64,000 nucleotides of DNA from Alphaproteobacteria bacterium. GTDB lineage: Bacteria > Pseudomonadota > Alphaproteobacteria > Ferrovibrionales > Ferrovibrionaceae. A program made the translations under genes and the position numbers. Each line of letters begins with the position of its first letter. Positions within the stretch are counted from its first letter, which is position 1. Below are positions 33,792-42,894 of the stretch, in pieces. The notes under the pieces were generated by a model. The model was not told the origin of the DNA. It ran no database searches and worked only from the letters and a program-made list of their open reading frames with translations. Where the stretch lies: contig JAFKFH010000012.1 of assembly GCA_017307375.1 (NCBI GenBank), positions 62,001 through 126,000 on the forward strand, given 5' to 3'.

Positions 33792-34706
33792 CTACGGCCA
33801 GGCCGCAAAGGTCTCGACCTTGCGAGCCTCCTGCGCGGCGCGGCGGAAGGCGGCGGGCGAGAGACCGCTACGCTGCTTGAAGAAGCGGCTGAAATAGGCG
33901 GGGTCGCGGAAACCCAGGTTGAAGCCGATCTGTTCGACCGGCAGGCCGGTCTGGGCCAGCCGTGCCGAGGCCTCCTCGACCAGCCGGCCGTGGATCAGCG
34001 CCAGCGGGCCGCGGCCTGCCCCGCGCGTGCAGGCGGCATGCAGGCGATCCTCGGTCACGCCCAGCGCGCGGGCATAGCGCGAGACCGGCCAGTGTTCGCG
34101 AAAATGCAGCTCGACCAGATGCTGGAAGCGCTGGACGATCTGAGAGCCGGTGCCGCGCAGGCCCGGCGTCTCGACCGCCTGCCCCGCCAGCCGCCACACC
34201 AGGATCAGCAAGGCCCCCATCTGCACCGACAGCATGGCGAAGGCGCCGCGTTCCGGGCTGCGGATTTCCTGTTCGATCATGATGCAGCACAGCGTCAGCG
34301 CCTCGGCCTTCGGCCCCAGCCGGTCGGCCGGGAGGTGGATCAACCGGTCGGCGACCTCACGCAGATGCGGCGCCTCGCTCGAGGCACCGACGACGCGGGC
34401 GATGAAATCCTCGGCCGCGGCAACCAGATGGCCCGATGCGCCGGCCTGCAGACGCACCAGATGCGCAGATCCCGGCGGCAGCCAGATGCAGGCGGGGGCG
34501 ACGAGTTCCAGCCGGCCGGGGCCGACATGAACGTCGGCGCGACCGGCGCCGATCAGGAAGAAATGCGCCCTGCCCCGCCGGGCCGGGGTGTCGAGCACCC
34601 AGTCGCGCGGGGCCAGGGCCGCCACCAGCCTTTCGCCATGGACCACGGCGGCGGGCGGCCGCAGCCGCCCCTCGGAAATATCCAACTTTTCGCCGAAAAT
34701 ATCCAT
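33792..34706 (-). CDS. AraC-family transcriptional regulator
   Basis: A 304-residue regulator with an N-terminal cupin-like ligand domain (about 1-115; HFFLIGAGRADVHVGPG) and a C-terminal double helix-turn-helix (about 200-300; VSRYARALGVTEDRLHAAC and PVEQIGFNLGFRDPAYFSRFFKQRSGLSP, in parts). The LGFRDPAYFSRFFK string is the AraC signature. It resembles the PobR/HpaA type that controls aromatic-acid use. It is divergent from the Liv importer and aldehyde dehydrogenase operon, which it probably activates. Confidence 0.9.
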   Translation of the reverse strand: MDIFGEKLDISEGRLRPPAAVVHGERLVAALAPRDWVLDTPARRGRAHFFLIGAGRADVHVGPGRLELVAPACIWLPPGSAHLVRLQAGASGHLVAAAEDFIARVVGASSEAPHLREVADRLIHLPADRLGPKAEALTLCCIMIEQEIRSPERGAFAMLSVQMGALLILVWRLAGQAVETPGLRGTGSQIVQRFQHLVELHFREHWPVSRYARALGVTEDRLHAACTRGAGRGPLALIHGRLVEEASARLAQTGLPVEQIGFNLGFRDPAYFSRFFKQRSGLSPAAFRRAAQEARKVETFAAWP

Positions 34707-34975
34707 TCCGGTAAAGCTCTACTGGATCTAATCAAATTGTTCAATGACAAACCAAGCTGAAGACCGCCCGGAAAATCGAGGCGGCGCAGCGGGAGGAAAT
34801 ATTCACCGGTAAAACCCGCGACGGTTAAGCGATCCCGCATGTCTTGACGTGACGATCATTGCGGATCTGGACCGCGATCGTGGGAAGGCCACGCTGCATT
34901 GTTTGCGGCGCAGCATAACTGTTGCCGAACGACATGTTCCGTCGGCCGGCAGCGCAAACAGGAGAGGAACCGACC
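34707..34975. promoter_or_regulatory. Intergenic region between araC-type gene and Liv operon
   Basis: The largest gap in the window (269 bp). It is locally AT-rich near the AraC start and holds two direct copies of CCGGTAAA (34708-34715 and 34806-34813), possible AraC-type half-sites. A GGAGAGGAA ribosome-binding site precedes the binding-protein ATG. I see no open reading frame with coding character and no clear -35/-10 pair. Confidence 0.35.
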
Positions 34976-36184
34976 ATGAAACACGGATTGACGGGCCTGC
35001 TGGCCGGGTTGCTTGCCGGCGCCGCGCTGACCGCCCTGCCTGCCCTGGCGCAGGAGTCGGTCAAGATCGGCTGGGCGATTTCCAAGACCGGCCCGAATGC
35101 CGGCGGCGCCACCATCTCGCTGATCCCGAACTACGAGATGTGGGTCAAGGAGATCAATGCGGCCGGCGGGCTCAAGCTCGGCGACAAGCGCCTGCCGATC
35201 ACCGTGGTCGAGTACGACGACCGTTCGTCGTCCGAGGAAGCCGTGCGGGCGGTCGAGCGGCTGATCAACCAGGACAAGGTCGATTTCCTGCTGGCCCCCT
35301 GGGGCACCGGCGTCAATCTCGCGGTCGGCCCGGTTTTCGCCAAGGCGGGCTATCCGCAACTGGCCACCACCGCGGTCAACGAACGCGCGGTCGAACTGGG
35401 CAAGCGCTGGCCCAATTCCTTCTGGTTCCTGGGCCAGGGTTCGGCCGGAGCCGGGGCGCTGGTCGAGGTGCTGACGAACCTGCGCAAGGACGGCAAGATC
35501 GGCAACACCGTGGCGATGGTCTCGGTCGCCGACGGCTTCGGCATCGACCTGTCGTCGGCCGGCCGCCCACTGATCGAGAAGGCCGGCTTCAAGCTGGTCT
35601 ACGACAAGAGCTATCCGGTCGGCACCCAGGACATGGCGCCGATCGTCACCGAGGTGCAGCGCGCCAACCCGGATGTCTTCGTCGCCTTCAGCTATCCGCC
35701 TGACACGCTGGGCCTGACCGAGCAGTCCCGCCTGCTCGGCTTCAATCCGAAGGTGTTCTACACCGGCGTCGGCACCGCCTTTCCGCTGTACAAGCAGCGT
35801 TTCGGGGCCAACGCGCAGGGGGTGATGGGCATCGGCGGCTGGGATGCCAGCCGGCCCGAGCTGCAGGACTATTTCAAGCGCCATGTCGCCTTCGCCAACC
35901 GCGAGCCCGACCGCTGGGCATCGCCGATCACCTATGCCGCGCTGCAGATGCTGCAGCAGGCGATCGAGCGGGTCGGCCGGGTCGACCGCGCCGCCGTCGT
36001 CAAGGAACTCCAGACCGGATCGTTCGAAACCATCGTCGGCACGATGAAGATGAAGGACAATATTCCGACCAACCTGTGGTGGGTCGGCCAGTGGCAGGAT
36101 GGCGAGTTCTACGGTATCGCCCCGACCACGAACCAGGGCGCCAGGGCGCCGCTGTTCCCCAAGCCCGCCTGGGTGGCGCAGTAA
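34976..36184 (+). CDS. Branched-chain amino acid-type ABC binding protein (LivJ/K-like)
   Basis: A 402-residue periplasmic protein with a signal peptide (residues 1-25, cleavage after ALA). The mature start ESVKIGWAISKTGPNAGG is typical of Peripla_BP_6 proteins, with conserved D-D-R-S-S-S-E-E-A near residue 80 and the AVSYP-like hinge near 238. Start ATG 34976 has a strong ribosome-binding site. The ligand class includes amino acids, amides and aromatic acids; the linked AraC regulator and aldehyde dehydrogenase favour an aromatic acid or aldehyde-yielding compound (inference). Confidence 0.9.
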   Translation: MKHGLTGLLAGLLAGAALTALPALAQESVKIGWAISKTGPNAGGATISLIPNYEMWVKEINAAGGLKLGDKRLPITVVEYDDRSSSEEAVRAVERLINQDKVDFLLAPWGTGVNLAVGPVFAKAGYPQLATTAVNERAVELGKRWPNSFWFLGQGSAGAGALVEVLTNLRKDGKIGNTVAMVSVADGFGIDLSSAGRPLIEKAGFKLVYDKSYPVGTQDMAPIVTEVQRANPDVFVAFSYPPDTLGLTEQSRLLGFNPKVFYTGVGTAFPLYKQRFGANAQGVMGIGGWDASRPELQDYFKRHVAFANREPDRWASPITYAALQMLQQAIERVGRVDRAAVVKELQTGSFETIVGTMKMKDNIPTNLWWVGQWQDGEFYGIAPTTNQGARAPLFPKPAWVAQ

Positions 36185-36212
36185 GGCACGCGGCGGCGAC
36201 GGGTCCGACGTC

Positions 36213-37088
36213 ATGATCCTCATCGATGCCCTGCTTTCCGGCGTGACGCTCGGCGGCATGTATGCGCTGATCGCCATGGGGCTGACGCTGCAATACGGCG
36301 TCGCCCGCATCATGAACCTGTCCTATGGCGAATTCCTGATCGCCGCCGCCTTCCTCGCCTTCTGGTTCTTCACCGGCCTCGGGGTCAATCCGCCGGCCGG
36401 GCTGCTGCTGGTGGTGCCGCTGGCCTTTCTCGTCAACTGGGCGATCTACCGTGCCCTGCTGACCTGGCTGGTCGCGCGCGCGAAGACCCGCGCCGCCCTC
36501 GAGGTCGATTCGATCCTGGCCACCTTCGGCCTGCTGTTCGTTATCCAGGGTATCGCGCTGGTCGCCTTCGGCGGCGCCTATTACAGCTACAGCTACCTGG
36601 CGGTGCCGGTTTCGGTGCTGGGGTCGACGATCGCCGCCAACCGGCTGGTGGCGCTGGCCGCGGCCGCCGTGATCGGCGGCGGGCTCTACCTCGTGATGAC
36701 GCGCACGCGGCTCGGCACCGCCTTGCGCGCGGTCGCGGTCGACCCGGTGGCCGCCCAGCTCGTCGCCATCGACATCCGCGCCGCCGCCGCCTTCGCCTTC
36801 GCGCTGGGCGGGGGGCTGGTCGCCGCCGGCGGCGTGCTGGTGTCGATGTTCCTGACCTTCAGCGCCACGATGGGTGTGCTGTTCACCATGAAGGCCCTGA
36901 TCGTCGTCATCATGGGCGGGGTCGGCAACCTGATGGGCTGCCTGGTCGCCGGGCTGCTGCTCGGCCTGGCCGAGACGCTGGTCTCGCGCTTCGTCGACCC
37001 CGGCCTTACCCTGGCGGCCACCTTCACCCTGTTCCTCGGCATCCTGCTCTGGCGTCCGGCCGGGCTGTTCGGCAAGGCCGCGCGATGA
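36213..37088 (+). CDS. Liv-type ABC permease (LivH-like)
   Basis: A 291-residue membrane protein with about eight hydrophobic segments. The N-terminal LLSGVTLGGMYALIAMGLTL and IMNLSYGEF are LivH hallmarks, and GGVGNLMGCLVAGLLLG near residue 240 is the conserved cytoplasmic loop region. I start at ATG 36213, 28 bases after the binding-protein stop. Its stop overlaps the LivM-like start as ATGA. Confidence 0.92.
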   Translation: MILIDALLSGVTLGGMYALIAMGLTLQYGVARIMNLSYGEFLIAAAFLAFWFFTGLGVNPPAGLLLVVPLAFLVNWAIYRALLTWLVARAKTRAALEVDSILATFGLLFVIQGIALVAFGGAYYSYSYLAVPVSVLGSTIAANRLVALAAAAVIGGGLYLVMTRTRLGTALRAVAVDPVAAQLVAIDIRAAAAFAFALGGGLVAAGGVLVSMFLTFSATMGVLFTMKALIVVIMGGVGNLMGCLVAGLLLGLAETLVSRFVDPGLTLAATFTLFLGILLWRPAGLFGKAAR

Positions 37089-37987
37089 CCTTCCTGCCCC
37101 TCATCCCCGCGACGCTGCTGGTGGCGGCGCTGGCCACCCTGCCGCTCTATGCCGACGGCTACTGCCTGTCGCTGTCGCTGAGCCTGCTGAACTACACCGT
37201 CCTCGCCACGGCCTGGGCGATGTTCTCCGGCCCCACCCGCTATGTCTCGCTGGCCACGGTCGCGTTCTTCGGCATCGGCGCCTACTCGGTCGCGGTGCTG
37301 GGCGAAGTGCTGCCCTGGCCGCTGGTTCTGCTGATCGCGGCGGCAGTCGGCGGCGCCGTCGCGCTGCTGGTCGGGCTGTCGACGCTGCGGCTGTCGGGCG
37401 TCTATTTTGTCGTCTTCACCTTCGGGCTGGCCGAACTGATCCGCCAGCTGGTCACCTGGTACGAGGTCAACGTCACCCGGGCGCTCGGGCGCTATGTCTT
37501 CGTCGACGTGACCCAGGCCCAGATCTACTGGCAGATGCTGGCGCTTGCTACCCTGGTCTTCCTGACCGGCTGGCTGGTCGGCCGCTCGAGGCTCGGCTTC
37601 GCCCTGCGCATCATCGGCGACGACGAGACCGTCGCCCCCCATGTCGGCATCGACATCACCATCGTCAAGGTCGCGCTGTTCGCCCTGTCGGCGGTCTTCA
37701 TGACGCTTGCCGGCGCGATCATGGCGCCGCGCTGGACCTATATCGACCCGGCGATCGCCTTCAACCCGATGGTCTCGTTCCAGGTGCTGATCATGGCGCT
37801 GCTCGGCGGCGCGGGCCGGTTGTACGGCCCGCTGCTGGGCGTCATCCCGCTGACCCTGCTGTTCGAATTCCTGATCGCGCGCTTTCCCAACCATTTCTCG
37901 ATCATCCTGGGCCTGGTGTTCCTGGTGATCGTCTATCTCGTGCCCAACGGCGTCGCCGGCCTGACGGCCAGGAGGGCCGCGCGATGA
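37085..37987 (+). CDS. Liv-type ABC permease (LivM-like)
   Basis: A 300-residue membrane protein. The GPTRYVSLATVAFFGIGAY block (about residues 50-68) and MALLGGAGRLYGPLLG (about 237-252) are the LivM signatures. It forms the heteromeric channel with the preceding permease. Start and stop both overlap neighbours by 4 bases. Confidence 0.92.
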   Translation: MTFLPLIPATLLVAALATLPLYADGYCLSLSLSLLNYTVLATAWAMFSGPTRYVSLATVAFFGIGAYSVAVLGEVLPWPLVLLIAAAVGGAVALLVGLSTLRLSGVYFVVFTFGLAELIRQLVTWYEVNVTRALGRYVFVDVTQAQIYWQMLALATLVFLTGWLVGRSRLGFALRIIGDDETVAPHVGIDITIVKVALFALSAVFMTLAGAIMAPRWTYIDPAIAFNPMVSFQVLIMALLGGAGRLYGPLLGVIPLTLLFEFLIARFPNHFSIILGLVFLVIVYLVPNGVAGLTARRAAR

Positions 37988-38712
37988 CCAGGCTGCTGGA
38001 AATCTCCGGCCTGACCCGCCGGTTCGGCGGGCTGGTCGCGGTCGACGGGCTTTCCTTCGGCGTCGCGCAGGGCGAGATCGTCGGATTGCTCGGCCCCAAC
38101 GGCTCGGGCAAGACCACCGCGCTCAACCTCGTCTCCGGCGCGCTGAAGCCGGATGCCGGCACGATCATGCTGGACGGACGACCGATCGCCGGCCTGCGGC
38201 CCGACCGGATCGCCCGGCTGGGCCTGGCCCGCACCTTCCAGCTCGTCCGCGTCCTCGGCTCGATGACCTGCGCCGAGAACGTCGTCGCCGGCCTGGCCTT
38301 TCGCCGGCCGGTTCTATGGGGCGAGGCGGCCGCCAGGCGGGCCGGCGCGCTGCTCGACCGCGTCGGGCTGGGCGGCCGCGGCGCCATGCCGGCCGACGCG
38401 CTGACCTATATCGATCAGAAGCGGCTGGAGCTTGCCCGCGGCCTCGCCCTGTCGCCGCGGATCCTGCTGCTCGACGAATGGCTGGCCGGGCTCAATCCCT
38501 CGGAACTGCAGGAGGGCATCGCGCTGATCCGCAGCCTGCGGGCGGAGGGTACGACGATCGTGATGGTCGAACACGTCATGGATGCGATCCGGTCGCTGTG
38601 CGACCGCTGCGTCGTGATGAATGCCGGCGCGCTGATCGCCGAGGGACCGCCGGCCGCGGTACTGGCCGATCCCGCGGTGATCAGCGCCTATCTCGGGGGC
38701 GACGATGCTTGA
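37984..38712 (+). CDS. Liv-type ABC ATPase (LivG-like)
   Basis: A 242-residue ATPase with Walker A GPNGSGKTT near residue 37, Walker B ILLLDEWLAGLNP near 160 and H-loop MVEHVMDAI near 193. The usual LSGGQ signature is replaced by TYIDQKRLELAR (about 140-151), a variant common in LivG-type proteins. The C-terminus AVISAYLG is typical. It overlaps the next ATPase gene by 8 bases. Confidence 0.92.
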   Translation: MTRLLEISGLTRRFGGLVAVDGLSFGVAQGEIVGLLGPNGSGKTTALNLVSGALKPDAGTIMLDGRPIAGLRPDRIARLGLARTFQLVRVLGSMTCAENVVAGLAFRRPVLWGEAAARRAGALLDRVGLGGRGAMPADALTYIDQKRLELARGLALSPRILLLDEWLAGLNPSELQEGIALIRSLRAEGTTIVMVEHVMDAIRSLCDRCVVMNAGALIAEGPPAAVLADPAVISAYLGGDDA

Positions 38713-39421
38713 CGTCGGCGGTTTGTCGGTCGCCTACGGCAAGCATCGGGCGCTCGACGACGCCGCGCTGTCGATGCGGGCGGGCGAGATCGTCGTCATC
38801 CTCGGCGCCAACGGCGCCGGCAAATCGTCGCTGCTGAAGGCCGTCGCCGGTATCGTGCCGCGCCTGGCCGGCGCCAGGCTGACGCTGTCGGGCCGCGATA
38901 TCGGCGCCCTGCCCGCCCACGAGATCGTCGAGGCCGGGCTGGCCCTGGTGCCGGAAGGGCGCGGCATCTTCGGCGACCTGACGGTGGCCGAGAACCTGAT
39001 GCTCGGCGCCCATGCCCGCAGGGCACGGGCGCAGGAGACCGCCAATCGCAACCGCGTCCTGACGCTGTTCCCACGCCTGGCCGAGCGGCTGTCGCAGACC
39101 GCGCGGACGATGTCGGGCGGGGAACAGCAGATGGTCGCGATCGGCCGCGCCCTGATGTCGGCGCCGGAAATCCTGCTGCTCGACGAACCCTCGCTCGGCC
39201 TGTCGCCGCTGATGGCGCGCGAGCTCTTCGCCGCGCTGGGGCGCATCCGGGCCGACGGCACCGGCATCCTGTTGGTCGAGCAGAACGCCCGCGCCAGCCT
39301 GAGCATCGCCGACCGCGGCTACCTTCTCGCCAACGGCCGGCTGAGCGGGCCGGCCGACGCGGCCGCGCTGCGCGACGACCCGGCGGTCCAGCACGCCTAT
39401 CTCGGCGCCTCCCCTTCCTGA
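38705..39421 (+). CDS. Liv-type ABC ATPase (LivF-like)
   Basis: A 238-residue ATPase: Walker A GANGAGKSS near residue 38, MSGGEQQM signature near 138, Walker B ILLLDEPSLGLSP near 158, and H-loop replaced by a Gln (VEQNA), as is normal in LivF proteins. The C-terminal VQHAYLG is typical. It completes the Liv importer; the aldehyde dehydrogenase follows 16 bases later. Confidence 0.93.
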   Translation: MLDVGGLSVAYGKHRALDDAALSMRAGEIVVILGANGAGKSSLLKAVAGIVPRLAGARLTLSGRDIGALPAHEIVEAGLALVPEGRGIFGDLTVAENLMLGAHARRARAQETANRNRVLTLFPRLAERLSQTARTMSGGEQQMVAIGRALMSAPEILLLDEPSLGLSPLMARELFAALGRIRADGTGILLVEQNARASLSIADRGYLLANGRLSGPADAAALRDDPAVQHAYLGASPS

Positions 39422-39437
39422 CGGAGAATTGAGAACC

Positions 39438-40889
39438 ATGTTCGAGACCAGCCTTCTGCTCAACAACCAGGATATCCCCGCGACCGAAGGGGCGACCTAC
39501 GACCGCCTCAACCCGATCGACGGGCAGGTCGCGACCCGCGCCGCGGCGGCTACGGTCGGCGACGCCATCGCCGCGGCCGATGCCGCGGCGGCAGCCTTCC
39601 CCGCCTGGTCCGCCCTGGGCCCGAACGCCCGGCGCGCCTTGCTGCTGGCCGCGGCCGACAAGCTTGCCGCCCATACCGACGGCTTCATTCAACGAATGAT
39701 GGCCGAGACCGGCTCGACCGCCGGCTGGGCCGGCTTCAACACCCATCTCGCCGCCGGCATGCTGCGCGAGGCGGCGGCGATGACCACCCAGATCACCGGC
39801 GAGGTCATCCCGTCGGACAAGCCGGGCACGGTGGCGATGGCCTTGCGCCAGCCGGTCGGGGTGGTGCTCGGCATCGCCCCGTGGAATGCCCCGGTCATCC
39901 TGGGCGTGCGCGCGCTGGCGATGCCGCTGGCCTGCGGCAACACCGTGATCCTCAAGGCCTCCGAGATCTGCCCGGCGACGCATCGCCTGATCGGCGAGGC
40001 GCTGCGCGAGGCCGGGCTGCCGCCGGGCGTGGTCAATGTCGTCACCAACGCCCCGGCCGATGCGCCGCGGATCGTCGATGCGCTGATCGCCCATCCCGCG
40101 GTCCGCCGTATCAACTTCACCGGCTCGACCCGCGTCGGCCGGATCATCGCCGAGACCGCCGCCCGCCACCTCAAGCCGGTGCTGCTCGAACTCGGCGGCA
40201 AGGCGCCGCTCGTCGTGCTCGACGACGCCGATCTCGACGAGGCGGTCAAGGCCGCCGCCTTCGGCGCGTTCATGAACCAGGGCCAGATCTGCATGTCGAC
40301 CGAAAGGCTGGTCGTCGACGACGCCGTCGCCGACGACTTCGTCCGCCGCTTCGCCGCCAAGGCCCAGTCGCTGCAGGCCGGCGACCCGCGCGAGGGCAAC
40401 GTGGCGCTGGGCTCGGTGATCGGCCGCGAGGCGGTCGAACGCATCGATGCGCTGGTCAAGGACGCCGTGGCCAAGGGTGCCCGGCTGATCGCCGGCGGCC
40501 AGGCCACCGGCACAATCATGCCGGCCATGGTGCTCGACCATGTCACGCCGGCAATGAAGATCTACAACGACGAATCGTTCGGACCCGTCGTCTGCATCGT
40601 CCGGGTTGCGGGCGTCGAGGAAGCGATCCGCGTGGCCAACGACACCGAATACGGCCTGTCGGCGGCGGTCTTCGGCCGCGACATCAGCCGGGCCCTGGAG
40701 GTGGCGCGGCGCATCGAATCGGGCATCTGCCACATCAACGGCCCGACCGTCCATGACGAGGCACAGATGCCGTTCGGCGGCATGAAGGCATCGGGCTACG
40801 GCCGCTTCGGCTCGAAGGCCGCGATCAACGAGTTCACCGAACTGCGCTGGATCACCATCGAGACGGCGGCCGGCCACTACCCGATCTGA
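39438..40889 (+). CDS. NAD-dependent aldehyde dehydrogenase (aromatic/salicylaldehyde type)
   Basis: A 483-residue aldehyde dehydrogenase. The catalytic Glu is in LLELGGKAP near residue 249 and the catalytic Cys in NQGQICMSTER near 283; the NAD-binding FTGSTRVG lies near 226. The Q-I-C-M-S-T-E-R form and PWNAPVILGVRALAMPLACGN region resemble salicylaldehyde and vanillin dehydrogenases. ATG 39438 is chosen because GGAGA lies just upstream. Co-direction with the Liv importer suggests that it oxidises a product of the imported compound. Using it as 2-oxoglutarate semialdehyde dehydrogenase for the sugar-acid island is possible but less likely. Confidence 0.87.
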   Translation: MFETSLLLNNQDIPATEGATYDRLNPIDGQVATRAAAATVGDAIAAADAAAAAFPAWSALGPNARRALLLAAADKLAAHTDGFIQRMMAETGSTAGWAGFNTHLAAGMLREAAAMTTQITGEVIPSDKPGTVAMALRQPVGVVLGIAPWNAPVILGVRALAMPLACGNTVILKASEICPATHRLIGEALREAGLPPGVVNVVTNAPADAPRIVDALIAHPAVRRINFTGSTRVGRIIAETAARHLKPVLLELGGKAPLVVLDDADLDEAVKAAAFGAFMNQGQICMSTERLVVDDAVADDFVRRFAAKAQSLQAGDPREGNVALGSVIGREAVERIDALVKDAVAKGARLIAGGQATGTIMPAMVLDHVTPAMKIYNDESFGPVVCIVRVAGVEEAIRVANDTEYGLSAAVFGRDISRALEVARRIESGICHINGPTVHDEAQMPFGGMKASGYGRFGSKAAINEFTELRWITIETAAGHYPI

Positions 40890-40909
40890 CCGACGGTTCC
40901 GCGGCTGGC

Positions 40910-40927
40910 ACGGCACTGAAGTGCCGT
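40910..40927. terminator. Hairpin between converging genes
   Basis: ACGGCAC (40910-40916), tetraloop TGAA, GTGCCGT (40921-40927) forms a perfect 7-bp stem 20 bases after the aldehyde dehydrogenase stop and 37 bases from the converging stop. It lacks a T-run, so it is probably a bidirectional, Rho-assisted end. Confidence 0.5.
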
Positions 40928-40964
40928 TCCGGCCGCGCCCCGGTCGCGACAGCGGATCGCTGCT

Positions 40965-41426
40965 TCAGTAGCGGCCCCCCAGGCCCGCGATTTCGAGATC
41001 GCTCGGCGGTCGCGGCGCCTCGCCGGCCGCGGCGCGCAGCCGTGCCAGTTCGACTTCCAGCGAACAGATATAGCGCGCCGCATCCCAGCAGATGTCGCGC
41101 CAGCGGTCGGCCTCGCCGGCATTGTGGGCGGCGGCGGCGGCGGCCTCGGTCAGTTGCTGGTGCAAGCCTTCGATCCGCCGGGTCAGTTCCTCGACATCGG
41201 GCCTCGGCGGTTCGGCCTTCGGCTCTTCGGGCTTGGGTTCCGCGGCCTTGGGCGCGGCCGGATCGAAGCGCCGGATGGTCTCGGCCAGGTCGACCATGCC
41301 CAATCCCACGTCGGTCAGCATGCGTTCAGCCTTGCGCAAGGCCGACAACGCCTCGCCGTCACGGTCCGATGACGCCAGGGCCAATACCTTCGCCAGACGA
41401 TCGAGGTTAAGTCGCTGCCAACTCAT
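40965..41426 (-). CDS. DUF2786-like protein with C-terminal coiled coil
   Basis: A 153-residue cytoplasmic protein. The N-terminus (LAKVLALASSDRDGEALSA, then LRKAERML) resembles the DUF2786 module, which recurs in proteins of unknown role. A proline/glutamate-rich linker (about 57-75, alternating PKPEEPKAEPP) follows, then a predicted coiled coil (about 76-135). I start at ATG 41426; the much longer open frame upstream is only antisense to the pentapeptide gene. It is divergent from that gene with a short shared promoter. Confidence 0.65.
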   Translation of the reverse strand: MSWQRLNLDRLAKVLALASSDRDGEALSALRKAERMLTDVGLGMVDLAETIRRFDPAAPKAAEPKPEEPKAEPPRPDVEELTRRIEGLHQQLTEAAAAAAHNAGEADRWRDICWDAARYICSLEVELARLRAAAGEAPRPPSDLEIAGLGGRY

Positions 41427-41597
41427 CTCAAAAACCCGCTCTTGCGCGACCTTACACGTAATAAGTGACGTCCGGCTATGACATTTCTGGCGCCGGCCGT
41501 CGCCTTCCCCCCTAGGCGGATCGCCGTGCCGGCAGTATGTTCGGCCGCAGACGGGTGCCCGTGGGACGGCGCCCTCCCGGCGGGGGAAAGGGGAAAC

Positions 41598-42866
41598 TTG
41601 GTCGCGCCGCACGAGTTGCAGACGCTTTTGGGAAAGCATGCCCTGTGGCTCAAGGGCCGCGGCGGCGCGCGTCTCAACCTGCCGCTCGCCGACCTGCAGG
41701 GCGTCGACCTCAGCGGGGCCGACCTGCGCCAGGCCAATCTGGCCGGCGCCAATCTCAGCAACGCGATCCTGGTCGGGGTCAAGCTCGACGACGCCGACCT
41801 GTTTGCAATCAACCTCGATCGTGCCGATCTGAGCCATGCCCAGCTTGCCAAGGCCGACATGCGCGGTGCTTCGCTGCGCGGCACCAAGCTCGTATCCGCG
41901 GTCCTGCGCGGCGCCGACATGCGCGGCGGCGGCCTGCTGGCCGACAACCAGGGGAAGGGCCTCGGCTTTGCGACCAACCAGTCCGACGCGGCCCAGGCGC
42001 GGCGCAACATGCGGGGCGCCGATCTGGCCAAGGCCAAGCTGAACCACGCCGACTGCACCAATGCCAAGATGGGCGGGGTGAATTTCGCCGGCGCCGACCT
42101 CAGCGGTGCCAATCTCACCGGCGCCCAGCTGGAACGCTGCGACCTGTCGAACGCCAATCTCGACAACTGCAACATGCGGGGCGCCAAGCTGACCCGGGCG
42201 CTGCTCTATCGCGCCACCTTTCGCAATGCCAATCTCGAGGGTGTTGCGCTCGACGAGGTCGACCTGCGCGATGCCGTGGTCGAGGCGGCCAAGACGGTCA
42301 AGGGGCAGGAGATGCTGTCCGCCGACATCCGCGAGGCCTTGCGCGCCCATACCCGCTGGATCCGCTCGGACGGGCGCGAAGGCGCGCGGGCCGAACTGCC
42401 CGGCGCCGATCTCAGCGACTACGACCTGACCGGCTTCAACCTCGGCGCCGCGAACCTGCGCGGCGCCAACCTGTCGGGCGCCGAGCTGACCGGGGTCACC
42501 ATGGTCATGACCGACCTTGCCGGGGCCAATCTCGCCAAGGCCAATCTGACCCGCGCCTATCTCGACGGCGCCAATCTGAGCCGGGCGAATCTTGCCGGTG
42601 CCAAGATGGCCGGTTCGTCACTGACGCCGGTACCGCTGCGCGGCCCCGACGGCAAGCCGACCGGCCGGCTGTGGCCGGCCAACCTGGTTGCGGCCAACCT
42701 CGCCGGCTCGGACCTGACGCGCGCCAACCTGACCGGCGCCAATCTCACCGATGCCGACCTGAGCAAGGCATCGCTGCGCGATGCGGTATTGCGTGAAGCG
42801 CGGATGGACGAGGCGAACCTGACGGGGGCCGATACCACCGGCGCCGAAATGCCCGCGGGCACCTGA
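41598..42866 (+). CDS. Pentapeptide-repeat protein with duplicated module
   Basis: A 422-residue protein made mostly of A(D/N)LxX repeats that build a right-handed quadrilateral beta-helix. It contains two similar modules, each opened by an A/K-H-x2-W-(L/I)-x5-G-x2-A-R helix-plus-cap (about residues 12-28 and again near 250). I start at TTG 41598, which has an AAAGGGGAAA ribosome-binding site and sits at the natural family start; an in-frame ATG at 41478 would add 40 residues with poor coding character. No membrane or signal sequence is seen. The role is unknown; some relatives mimic DNA. Confidence 0.8.
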   Translation: MVAPHELQTLLGKHALWLKGRGGARLNLPLADLQGVDLSGADLRQANLAGANLSNAILVGVKLDDADLFAINLDRADLSHAQLAKADMRGASLRGTKLVSAVLRGADMRGGGLLADNQGKGLGFATNQSDAAQARRNMRGADLAKAKLNHADCTNAKMGGVNFAGADLSGANLTGAQLERCDLSNANLDNCNMRGAKLTRALLYRATFRNANLEGVALDEVDLRDAVVEAAKTVKGQEMLSADIREALRAHTRWIRSDGREGARAELPGADLSDYDLTGFNLGAANLRGANLSGAELTGVTMVMTDLAGANLAKANLTRAYLDGANLSRANLAGAKMAGSSLTPVPLRGPDGKPTGRLWPANLVAANLAGSDLTRANLTGANLTDADLSKASLRDAVLREARMDEANLTGADTTGAEMPAGT

Positions 42867-42894
42867 GCGTCGCGGCCTGCAGGACCGCGGGCCG

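Noticed and set aside
39438-40889. Calling the aldehyde dehydrogenase a 2-oxoglutarate semialdehyde dehydrogenase
   Set aside because: Its active-site and N-terminal blocks look more like aromatic aldehyde dehydrogenases and it belongs to the Liv operon, not the sugar-acid island.
38796-40916. A 706-codon minus-strand frame across the LivF-like and aldehyde dehydrogenase genes
   Set aside because: Both plus-strand genes have all catalytic motifs; the antisense translation is Arg/Gly/Asp-rich without family features.
41427-42350. Extension of the DUF2786-like frame upstream of 41426
   Set aside because: The extra residues are antisense to pentapeptide repeats and echo their periodicity; the natural ATG is at 41426.
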